Position numbers and translations under genes: made by a program
Shown here: positions 1-8,478 of the stretch, in pieces
Position numbering within the stretch: position 1 is the first letter of the stretch
Layout of the letters: each line of letters opens with the position of its first letter
Notes under the pieces: generated by a model
Seen by the model: the letters and a program-made list of their open reading frames with translations, nothing else
Told to the model about the DNA's origin: nothing
Databases searched by the model: none
DNA from: Plasmodiophora brassicae
Taxonomy: Eukaryota > Endomyxa: Phytomyxea > Phytomyxea > Plasmodiophorida
Direction of reading: 5' to 3'
DNA: 64,000 bases
Assembly (NCBI GenBank): GCA_036867785.1
Contig: CP145418.1
Coordinates: 372,001 to 436,000, forward strand

Positions 1-84
1 CTCCCCCGAATCGAGGCCAACCCGTGCAAGCCAAGTCGTAAGACACAACAACAGCAGCAGCAACAGCACGCCTCGAGAGCTATC

Positions 85-528
85 ATGTATTCGCGTTGCA
101 TAAGCAACAACGCTGCCCTGGTCGCCAGGCACGGCGCCGCCCAGCGCCAGCAGAAGCTGTCAGGCGCCAGCGAATCGTCAGTGACCCGCAACGAGCGCCT
201 GTACAAGACGGAGATGTGCCGTCTTTGGGGCGAGAGCCGTTCCTGCCCGTACGGTGCCAAGTGCCAGTTCGCGCATGGCGAACAGGAACTTCGCCCGGTG
301 GAGCGCCACGCCAAGTTCAAGACGGTCCTGTGCAGGAAGTACCACGAGGACGGCGTGTGCCCGTTCGGGGCCCGGTGCGCGTTCGTCCATAAGGAGACCG
401 CAACGACGCCCCTGGTGATCCCGCTGGACACCGTCACGACGCTCAGCCCGCCGACCGCGGCGATGCCGACCCCGGTCGGGTTCCGACGTGCCATCACCCG
501 CGATTCGTTGTTCACTAAACTGTACTGA
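85..528 (+). CDS. Tandem CCCH zinc-finger RNA-binding protein (TTP/TIS11 type)
   Basis: A 147-residue protein with two CCCH fingers of the exact TTP spacing, C-x8-C-x5-C-x3-H. Finger 1 is C45, C54, C60, H64 and finger 2 is C83, C92, C98, H102, with 18 residues between them. Each finger is preceded by the family lead-in (YKTEMC and KFKTVLC). TTP/TIS11 proteins bind AU-rich elements in mRNA 3' ends and recruit deadenylases, so a cytoplasmic role in mRNA decay is likely. The protein is short for the family: outside the finger pair there are only a short basic N-terminus and a Ser/Thr/Pro-rich tail. A CAG/CAA-rich leader precedes the ATG. I see no intron. Confidence in the domain is very high; the targets are unknown. 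Confidence 0.93.
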   Translation: MYSRCISNNAALVARHGAAQRQQKLSGASESSVTRNERLYKTEMCRLWGESRSCPYGAKCQFAHGEQELRPVERHAKFKTVLCRKYHEDGVCPFGARCAFVHKETATTPLVIPLDTVTTLSPPTAAMPTPVGFRRAITRDSLFTKLY

Positions 529-860
529 GTGCTGGGACGCGGGCACCGCTACCTGCTATCGTTGGAGGCGGGTGAGTGATGGTGCACCTCAGCGCTGGCC
601 TACCTCAGAATCATCATCCGAAGACAACAGCGAATCATCAAGTCTGGGGCCCTTTTCAGCCCGATGGTATGAAGCGGCTTCGATACCAGCGCCAGCAACG
701 GGAGTATGTTCGCCATCGATCCGGTTCAACGCCGCCGTCAAGGAGGCGTCCTGCGAAGAAGGACGGGTGCACGCCTTGTCAGCTGAGCGCACGGACGTGA
801 GGTCAGGTTGGCCCATTGGCCCGGCATTGGACCCGACTGCAACTAAGGGGAGACGATCCC

Positions 861-1304
861 TGTCGGCCGTCATCACGACGATAGCCGGCAGCGGTTCGCT
901 GTTGAGCCCAGTCGACGTCGCGCAGGACCCGTCGGGGAACTTGTACGTCACCGATTACGGCAACGCCTGCATCCGGAAGGTCGGTCACCCCGGCGGGTGC
1001 GGTCTCGACGTTGACGGAGCCATCTTCGATGCGGGGCCCAGCGGGGATCGTCTTTGACCGGGCCACAAACATGCATTACGTTGCCGACTCGATCGCCAAA
1101 CGGATCCTGCAAGCCACGCTGGACGGGACATGGACCGTAATCGCGGGCAACGGCACAAGCGGGTACCGGGATGGCCCTGACGAATCAGCCGAGTTCCAAC
1201 AGCCGTTTGGCATTGCGATCGACGAGACGGCCACGTCACCGGTCATTTACGTCAGCGACTGTCGGAACGACGCCCTGCGCAGGACTGTAGATTCGTTCGG
1301 ATGA
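861..1304 (+). pseudogene. NHL-repeat protein remnant
   Basis: Two adjoining frames encode pieces of NHL beta-propeller repeats. The first gives ITTIAGSG followed by SPVDVAQDPSGNLYVTDYG and ends in IRKV. The second continues at about base 982 with VTPAGAVSTLTEP, GPAGIVFDRATN, VIAGNGTSGYRDG and FGIAIDE. The join needs a one-base frame shift near 979-983, where GTCG is repeated, and no plausible intron fits there. The first repeat is also too short, because the usual DG-rich link between IAGSG and the SP motif is missing. NHL repeats normally form extracellular or scaffold propellers. Only about two and a half repeats remain, so this is most likely a decayed gene fragment. A sequencing error in a small real gene is possible. 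Confidence 0.55.
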
Positions 1305-1413
1305 TTTACAGACGTCCGTGATCGTAACCACAAGTCATCGTCATGTAGTACAGCCGCATCATTGTCAGGTGACCGGGTTCCAGACGTTTAGGCGCCCCCG
1401 CTCATCTCCCACA

Positions 1414-1857
1414 GAACGCTCTCGAACCACTGCAGCACGTAGACGCCGCAGTTCCACGTGTCCGTTTGCCTGTTGTATATAGGCCTCGGTGGTTGGCCCA
1501 CCACAGCAGGTCGCCACAGCTCTTCGGCAGCCTGCCCAGCGGCCAATTGGATTCAACGGTATATCTGGTTCGCGTACCGGGGGACGGTCATTGTGTGCGG
1601 CAGTCTTCCCAACAACCGCCTGTGCACTATCCGCACCATGCACGCCGGTTTTAGCAAGCGCATGCGCAGCACAGTGACCTCCCCCGGTACGCGAACTAAG
1701 ATGTACCGTTGAATCCAGTTCACCGCAGGGCAGGCTGCCGAAGAGCTGTGACGACCTGCTGTGGTGCGCCAACCACCGAGGCCTATACAAATACGCCAAC
1801 AAGCAAACAGACACGTGCAACTGCGGCGTGTACGTGCTGCAGTGGTTCGAGAGCGTT
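1414..1857. repeat. Long imperfect inverted repeat carrying a protease fragment
   Basis: Bases 1414-1595 read on the minus strand match bases 1669-1857 at roughly 85-90 percent by eye, with a spacer of about 75 bases. The arms differ by scattered substitutions and small indels, so this is an old inverted duplication rather than a recent assembly artefact. A transcript across it would fold into a long hairpin. The outer end of each arm encodes the end of an Ulp1-like peptidase. Confidence 0.8.
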
Positions 1858-1866
1858 GAATGCTGA
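1780..1866 (+). pseudogene. Ulp1/C48 cysteine-peptidase C-terminal fragment
   Basis: One frame gives DTCNCGVYVLQWFESV and then a stop. This resembles the catalytic-cysteine region of Ulp1/SENP (C48) peptidases, where the motif is usually a D/Q followed by N/D-C-G-x-(F/Y)-V. Only about 28 residues remain. C48 domains are common passengers of several cut-and-paste DNA transposons, as well as host SUMO proteases, and the neighbourhood of mobile debris favours the former. A diverged second copy lies in the opposite arm of the inverted repeat (about 1414-1500, minus strand). Confidence 0.45.
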
Positions 1867-2274
1867 CTGAGGACCAGGGCGCGGCTGGTGAAGGCCTTGG
1901 TATCGGAACGTGGCTTAAACGGCTGCCGGCTCCTGCCTTTGTCGTCCATTTCTGGGGGTGACAGGATTTCCTTGTACGGAGGATACCTATCCCACATCGT
2001 TTGAAGCGCGACCAGCACATGTTAGCAAACGAGGGTGTACCCCAGATCTGGTGTCCCCCAGGCGGTGTTTGGTCAACGCAGCGAAGATGTGACATGTACG
2101 TCGATCTCATCGTATGGCGGGCCTCCAAGATCCCTTGCACCACGACGATAAGCCCGTTCCGCCCGCACCACAAGGCACCAGATCCAGGCCTGCGGCTTCG
2201 GTTCGAACTCCGTCAGACGTGGTTGTCTGTAGTATATCAACGGCCAGAACGCGTACCAAAGGAATTTCCTAGAT

Positions 2275-2352
2275 GCGACCCTGATATCCACCTCCTCGAT
2301 GCGACCCTGATATCCACCTCCTCGATGCGACCCTGATATCCACCTCCTCGAT
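2275..2352. repeat. Three-copy 26-base tandem repeat
   Basis: The unit beginning gcgaccctgatatccacc occurs three times head to tail with no visible difference between copies. It lies between mobile-element debris, and I see no gene that uses it. Confidence 0.9.
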
Positions 2353-2815
2353 GCGGATACTGCTCATTGCTCTTCGCGCTACAGCTCACCAACAAGCCGC
2401 AATGGTCGCGCACTCCGCGGTCCGCCACGGCATCGAGCACGGGGAACGGTACGCCGACAACTTGCGCATCGTTGGGCGTTGGACGGGTTGGCGCGCGCAA
2501 AGTACGGCTGGCGAGCGCAAAGTTTTGTCTTGTACGTAGCTTCGATGGGTGGTTGCCTGGTTGCCCTATCTGGACGTTCCTCAGCTGCTAGCCCTTTCGG
2601 CGATATTCCTTCTTCATCTGACGGACCAGGTCCCGGCACTCGGCGACGCATGCGTCGCTGTCGATATGTGACGCCTGTTTCGAAGACGGCCACAGTCAGC
2701 GAACCAGTGACTACGCCTGTGTGCAGGTGGGCAGGCGATTACGCGCGCCAAATTGGCCAACTGCTGCGGGAAGGTGCCCACGCCGGGCGAGTGCTGCTGA
2801 ACGTGCCGAATAGCT

Positions 2816-3667
2816 TTAGAATGTGTAATGTGTGTGACGTGTGGCCAGGCCGGCGTCGACGTCTGCAGCAAGTCTGTCTACGTTCAGTGCTCTGCTGGTC
2901 ACTATCGCCGCCGCAGCTTGCATGCTGTTCTGAATACCCCGTTGGCCCATTTCCATAACCTGCTTCTCATGTTCGAATCGGTCCTGCTCGTCTGGATCCT
3001 CAAGCAGTACACCATATCCTCGGGCGGTCCGGTCTACACGTGGTGCCAGTTGCGGTACGTCTTCGCAGATGAAGGCTGCAGATTCCCAAGTGGCTTCGAG
3101 CACATCGAAGCCTGACCAAGAGACCCTGATCTGGAACTGCTGGACCGGTGGGGGCATCTGGTATAGAAGTGCGTGTTAGCTGAGCAGGTGATGCAGATGG
3201 TGAGCTTGCTCTGCTTTTCGGCCTCCGGGGTCCCGGCATTCGATGGACTTGCATGTGCGACAGACGATGCCAGTGTTCGCGCGGCATTGTTTGATTCGCC
3301 ATTGCATTTTTCCCACTCGGATTCTCTTGGCCTTGGCCACTGTATCCGCTTCCTCCTTAGTCGCGAAGCTGGCAATTGCATGGTTTCCGGAGTTCGTCTG
3401 AGTGATATTGCGAACTGCGACTCGACCTCCTCGGTCCACAGCACCTGCGACGCCGTCAGCGCGATCTGGGCGGCGTCGGCTGTCCTGGGTAGCCGATCGA
3501 CAATATGTCATCGATGTCGTGGACCGAGCAGTTGTAAATGATAATCTGTCAGTGGTGCGACGGGCCTGGGCGACATTCGGCACCGATCGCCTGAGCCGCT
3601 CCGTGTATAGCCCGATATTGGCCTGCACCATGGGGGGGGGGGGGGGGGGGGGGTCTGAGATGTGCAA
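2816..3667 (-). mobile_element. Fossil retroelement gag-like fragment
   Basis: Minus-strand frames contain a stretch resembling an RNA-binding fold and a CCHC zinc knuckle (CITCSANTHFYTRC, spacing C-x2-C-x4-H-x4-C). Such knuckles are typical of gag or ORF1 proteins of retroelements. The class cannot be settled: a non-LTR ORF1 is likely because a LINE reverse-transcriptase remnant lies nearby, but an LTR element is possible. It is broken in several places and old. A second, inverted copy lies at about 3815-4141. Confidence 0.5.
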
Positions 3668-4141
3668 ATGTGACGAGGTGTGCTGGCTGGGTATGTGTTG
3701 AGTTTGTACCCTTTTTTAAACCGTGTAGCAGGAATTCGTTCGGGCGCTTCCCTTGCTGATGTTCGATGTGAGATTGAAGTGCTGCAGCCCGGGGAGCCGC
3801 TGGTGCAGCATAGCTGCTCGGTCCACGACATCGATGACATATTGTCGATCGGCTACCCAGGACAGCCGGCGCCCTACAATATCACACAGACGAACTCCGG
3901 AAACCATGCAATTGCCAGCTTCGGGAAGCGGATACAGTGGCCAAGGCCAAGAGAATCCGAGCGGGAAAAATGCAATGGCGAATCAAACAATGCCGCGCGA
4001 ACACTAGCATCGTCTGTCGCACATGCAAGTCCATCGAATGCCGGGCGGGACCCCGGAGGCCGAAAAGCAGAGCAAGCTCACCATCTGCATCACCTGCTCA
4101 GCTAATACGCACGTCTATACCAGATGCCTCCACCGGTCCAA
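3143..4141. repeat. Inverted duplication of the gag-like fragment
   Basis: Bases 3143-3532 (minus sense) and 3815-4141 (plus sense) are near-identical copies in opposite orientation. They differ by scattered substitutions and a few indels, the largest about 65 bases. The spacer of about 280 bases contains a run of 22 guanines. This is the second inverted duplication of a mobile-element fragment in the first 5 kb. Confidence 0.85.
3632..3653 (+). repeat. Poly-G tract (22 G)
   Basis: A run of 22 guanines lies in the spacer between the inverted gag-like copies. Such a tract could form a G-quadruplex on the plus strand. Its exact length in an assembly is uncertain. Confidence 0.9.
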
Positions 4142-4289
4142 GACAATCAATGAGTTCTGAAGACGTCACCATCCGAAGGCTCCATTCACGCAATAAAACT
4201 CAACCAAGCTGCAGAAATCACTAACCGCATGGCGCCTGGAACCCCACCCGAGCACCGGATGAGTTCCCACCCCATAACAAGAGGCTAGA

Positions 4290-4816
4290 AGAAGCGCGTG
4301 ACGCGAATAAAATCAGAATAACGACGGCCCCAGAAATAAAGTACCTGGGAATGATCACGTTGCGCGCAAATGAGGAAGACAGAAGCGGGATGATGATAAT
4401 GGACCTCACAGGCATAGCGGCCAATATCAGACAAAGGTGCAGAGCAGTCGCGCGCATGTCACTCCTAAAATACAATTTCCCCATCAAGACATACCATATC
4501 AAATATGCAAACGATTCATTGGGGGAAACTAAACTACTACCTGCCGATACTAGGAGCGGAAACTGGGAAATAAATGAAAAGCGTACTTCGCCCGTTAGAA
4601 ATTGCACACAATGAGTACATGAGAGCATGCGCTGGTGCGTTCCGCTCCACACCTACCCCTCTACTGCACGCAATGACAGGATTTCCACTACTGCCAGATG
4701 CCATATGCACAAGCACAACAACGGCAGTACTATCAGCGATTGCCAATGACAGCTTATTGGGACAAGAGTACGACGCATGGGATGGGGAGGGAGATGGCTG
4801 GACCCCCTTGGAATAG
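4290..4816 (+). mobile_element. Non-LTR (LINE) reverse-transcriptase C-terminal remnant
   Basis: Two consecutive frames carry the region after the RT palm of non-LTR retrotransposons. The first has IKYLGMITL followed by an amphipathic stretch with RQRCRAVARMSLLKYNFP. The second has EYMRACAGAFRSTPTPLLHA followed by GFPLLPDAI, the familiar segment with a small-residue, RSTP, ALL, G-x-P-P-L pattern. A change of frame at about 4574 and the absence of the palm (FADD box), endonuclease and ribonuclease H show that it is a truncated, decayed copy. It cannot be assigned to a clade from this length. Confidence 0.7.
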
Positions 4817-4867
4817 TAGAGAAAACACGATCTGCCCCTCGCTGGGAACGCATCGTAGAATGCCGGC

Positions 4868-5105
4868 TAGGGTGCGATTGGCGCGTTCCACAGTGCCGTT
4901 TGCCCATGGCAGTACGCAGAAGCATTATTCTAGTGGATTGCGGACGTCAAAACTGAACACCTTGTTCACCGATGGCGTATCACACTTCACCGCCGAACTC
5001 ATCAAGGAGCTCACCCGACTGCGAGACGTCCAGCATAATGTTACGCCGGCGTACTGCCCATGGACAAACGGCACTGTGGAACGCGCCAATCGCACCACAG
5101 TCGGC
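4868..5105 (+). mobile_element. Fossil Ty3/Gypsy-type integrase fragment
   Basis: The plus-strand translation at about 4935-5105 contains the end of a retroviral-type integrase core, including SHFTAELIKEL and CPWTNGTVERANR, as in Ty3/Gypsy LTR retrotransposons. It is a short broken fragment with no LTRs visible. About 50 bases of the same segment (4868-4917) are repeated in opposite orientation upstream, giving a third inverted duplication of mobile-element coding sequence in this region. It ends about 35 bases from the 3' end of the next host gene. Confidence 0.7.
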
Positions 5106-5141
5106 GTCCCGCGTGCTTCTGCACATGTGTATTGACTGCTC

Positions 5142-7881
5142 CTACTGGGTGTCGCCCAGCTCGACGCGCTTCTTCCTGGCCGCCGCCTTCTGCGCCGCGA
5201 TCTGCGCGATGTTCATCATGCCCATCATGTCCCTGCCGCCGCCGGACGGTTTCGCGGTCACCGGGCTCGCTTTCGGCGGGGGCAGCACCCGGTTCGCTGC
5301 GCTCTTCAGCTTGGCCCCGGCCCTGATGGCCGCCATCAGGTCGGAGTTGGCGTTGCTCCCCGCCGAGCTCGAACTCGACGCCGACGAATCGGGCGCCTTC
5401 CTCAACGCAGGCCGGTCCTTCAGCGCCGCTGCAAGCCCACCGGCGCCACCCGCTGCTGCTGGAGGTGGTGGCGGTGGCGGAGCACCTGCCGGCGGCGGGG
5501 GTGGTGGAGGAGGTGGCACGCCCGCCGCAGGAGGTGCCAGCGGTGCAGGCGGCGCCGGCACGGCACACTGCGCACGTTCACCTTCTACCGCGTTCGTCGC
5601 TGTTCCAATCGCCTTCGTTAGCCGCCGGACCTCGTCGTCGGCCTTGGCGCGAGCGGCGCGCTCCTCGGCGAGCTGGGCCTGCAGGTGCGACAGCTCCTGG
5701 GCGGGTGCGGCCGTCGCACCGCGAAGGTGCGTGACGTCGTCCAGTAGCGCCTGGGCGCGTTTCTGCTCAGCGCCCAGGCGCTCGTTGCAGTCGGCGAGCT
5801 CGGCGCGCAGGTGGTTCGCCAGAGCCGCCGATGCCCGGACGGCGTCTTCCAGCTCCACGATCCGGTCGTCGTTGCGCTGCGCCTGGTCGCGCTGCACGTC
5901 GGCCAGTTGCGCCTGGTACTCGCGAAGGCTGTTCTTGCCTTCGAGCACCTCGACGCGCATCCGCTCCAGCGCCTTACGGTTCGCTTCCGCTTCGGCACGC
6001 GACGCCTGCAGTTGCTGTTCGTACGCCGCATCCGCTTTCGCCCTGTGAACCATCGCGGTGAGCCTACCGACGCTCGTACGAACGCCTTTCCAACGTACCG
6101 TTCTGCTTCAAGTTCAGCGATGCGCGTCTGGAACCGATCGCGTTCCGCTTCGACGGCGGCGCGGACGCGAGCCGCGCCTTCCGACTGCTTGACGGCGGCT
6201 TTCAGGTTCGCCACCGCCTGTTCGAGCGCGGCGCGCTCTTCGGCGGACGATGCGCGAAGTTTCGCTTCGGCCTCGACCAGCTGGGCGTTGGCCGCAACGA
6301 GTTTGCGCTCCTCGGCACGGTGGCGCTCCTCCATTTCGCGGCGCTCTTCGACACGACGCGCTTCCTCCGACCGGACACGCTGCTCCAGGACGCTCTTCAT
6401 GCGCTGCAGCTCGTCGTCGAACTCCTTCCGCAGACGTGCCTCGCGATCGGCCTGAAGCACGCCCTGCTCGCTGGCAACCGCCTGCCGCTGCATGTCGATG
6501 TCACGACGCAGGGCATCGCGTTCGCGTTCGAATCGCTCTCGCGCGCAGCGCTCCTCTTCCAGCGCGTTCCCGAGCGACTTTGCACGCTCCAGCTCCTCGG
6601 CGAGCCTGGCGCGCATGGCCGCCTCGCGCGCCTCGCTCTCGGCGGTCAGCGCCGCCGCCCGCTCCTGCATCTCGGCATCGAACGCCGCCTGCACCTTGCG
6701 AAGCTCGGCGGCGCACTGCAACTCCACCTGGGCGCTCATGTCCCGCTGCGCCTGCTCTGTCTGCAGCCGCACCTGCTCCAGCGCCCGCTGGTCCGCCTCC
6801 AAGCGCACCCTGTACAACATTATGAGTGCGCCCTAATATTCCGCATCGTCTGCATAAACAACTCCGAAGCTACCTACCTCTCCGTCTCGACGGCGATCTG
6901 CACGCGGCACTCTTCGCGGATCCGCTCGATCTCCTCCGTCGACGTCGACTGGGAGCGCTCCAGCTCGACGATCCGCTGCTGGGCGATCAGCAGCGACGGC
7001 TGGCGCTGCTGCGTGATCGCCCGCGACTCATCGCGCATCCTGCGCTCGCGTTCCGCCTGGGCCTGTTCGGCGCGGGCGGACAGGAGCGCGAGCTCCGCCT
7101 GATGCTCCTCGATGAGGCGCGACTCGATGGCGGCCGTGGCGGATAGGACGGCCGCCTGTTGCTGTTCGACGGCCTCGGCGCGGTCGGCGGCCGCTTTCTT
7201 CTCCAGGATCTGGTTTTCCAGTTCGACGCGGCGAAGGCGCTCGCGAAGGTGGTTGATCTCGGCGAGCGCCGCCTGGCGCTGGCGTTCCGCCTCCGACATC
7301 TGCTGTTGGACGGCGATGCGCGCTTCCTGCTCGCGAGCCAGTGCCGCCTGTTGTTCGCGCAGCTCGTCGACGGTCCGCTGCAGGGCAATGCTTGGCGTTC
7401 GGCGACGGGAAGGCGACTCTGCCGGCAGCGACAGCGTCTCATCGACGACGACAGTCAGGGGCGTCGACGATGGTGGCAGTTGCTGAGCGTTCGCCTCTTT
7501 CGTCGTTGCGACTGATGGTGCGGGCGACCCGCTCGCTTTCGATAGTTTGGGAAGCGTTGGGGCGATGACGTCGGTGATGGCGGCGAGAGCAACCAGGCAG
7601 GATACAAGGCGGTCCGGGCGCGGGTTCTCGACAAGGTCGGTGGCCTGGATGACGTCGTTCTTCTGCAGCCCCAGGGCCCTGGCAGCCCAGACGAACTGGT
7701 TCACGTTCTCGAACTCGAGGAACGGCTGCGACACCAGGTTGACCTTCCTGATCATGTCCGGGCGGATACGATTAACGAGCTTGCATAGGTGGATGCCGCT
7801 CTTGAGGACGGAGCACAGGCCGCCCTGCGCCAGCGGCTCCCCGATCATCATCTCGATCCAGCGGCGAACGGACGCCTCCAT
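5142..7881 (-). CDS. CH domain - coiled coil - poly-proline - WH2 actin-regulating protein
   Basis: Three exons (7881-6878, 6809-6099, 6042-5142) joined by introns of 68 and 56 bases give 871 residues. The first ~110 residues form a single calponin-homology domain (KSGIHLCKLVNRIRP, FENVNQFVWAARALGL). It is followed by ~450 residues of Arg/Glu/Ala/Gln-rich coiled coil, then poly-proline blocks with nine and seven consecutive prolines. Near the C-terminus is a WH2-like actin-monomer motif (LMAAIRAGAKLKSA). CH domains bind F-actin or signalling partners, poly-proline binds profilin and WH2 binds G-actin, so a role in actin assembly at a membrane or bundle is likely. Splice phases agree exactly across both joins. 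I do not know a named family with this order of domains. Confidence 0.88.
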
Positions 7882-7973
7882 GGCGGGATCAGCAGCGACG
7901 ACCGCAGCCGATCGGTCTCCGTTATTCGGCGACGGGGACGGCGCTGGTGGAACGGCACGGTTCGGGCCACGAG

Positions 7974-8478
7974 TTACGACCGGCGACGTCGTCGGCGTCG
8001 AGCGCGCGCTCTGTGGGGCACCGCAATGACTGTTGCAGGGACACGGGGGGCGTCAGTCAGTCCAGGTGTTCTGCGAACACACGCGCGATGGGATGGCCCG
8101 ACATGCAGAACTTGTGCTGGGGCTCCAGGGCGCCATGGCACTTGGCGCAGGTCGTCATCGACGACGACGCTGCGATGCAGGTACTCGGTGTGAAAATCTC
8201 GGCGGTGGGGCACGCGCGCGCGCCTCTCGCCCAGTCCGACGGGGGTGGTGCCTTGAAACGAATCGCTCGCTGGCAATCTAGCGTGCTGCGTATAATTCGA
8301 GAGGACACCTGCCGGAAGGCGGTGCGCGGCCCCAATCGCCTATTATATCGCGATCCCGTTTTAGACGTGTCCGAGAATACCACCTGCCGCGCCTATCTCT
8401 GCCTGCTGCCAATGGACGCGGCTCGACCTTTGCCGGCTGACTGAGACGATAACGGGCACGGCCAGACGTGGCGATCGA
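7974..8478 (-). other. Interval with a possible small zinc-binding ORF or 3' exon
   Basis: The interval lies between the 5' end of the CH/WH2 gene and the 3' end of the large unknown gene. The minus-strand frame 8057-8383 ends in a cysteine-bearing stretch (TTCAKCHGALEPQHKFCMSG) that could be a small zinc site. It could be an extra 3' exon of the upstream large gene. A 55-base GT-AG intron (about 8488 to 8434) is possible but leads only to a short tail. I cannot decide between a small gene, a 3' exon and untranslated sequence. Confidence 0.3.

Noticed and set aside
2150-2235. Possible tRNA (T-loop-like ggttcgaactcc at about 2200)
   Set aside because: The flanking bases do not form the T stem or acceptor stem, and no anticodon arm could be drawn.
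2275-2352. CRISPR-like array
   Set aside because: Three head-to-tail copies without spacers; a simple tandem repeat in a eukaryotic genome.
2816-4141. Inverted repeats as whole-genome-amplification chimeras
   Set aside because: The arms differ by many substitutions and indels, which fresh amplification fold-backs would not show.
4972-6048. Long plus-strand open frame (358 codons) across the CH/WH2 gene
   Set aside because: It is the antisense shadow of the coiled-coil and poly-proline exon; its Ala/Ser/Gly-rich composition follows from the opposite strand.
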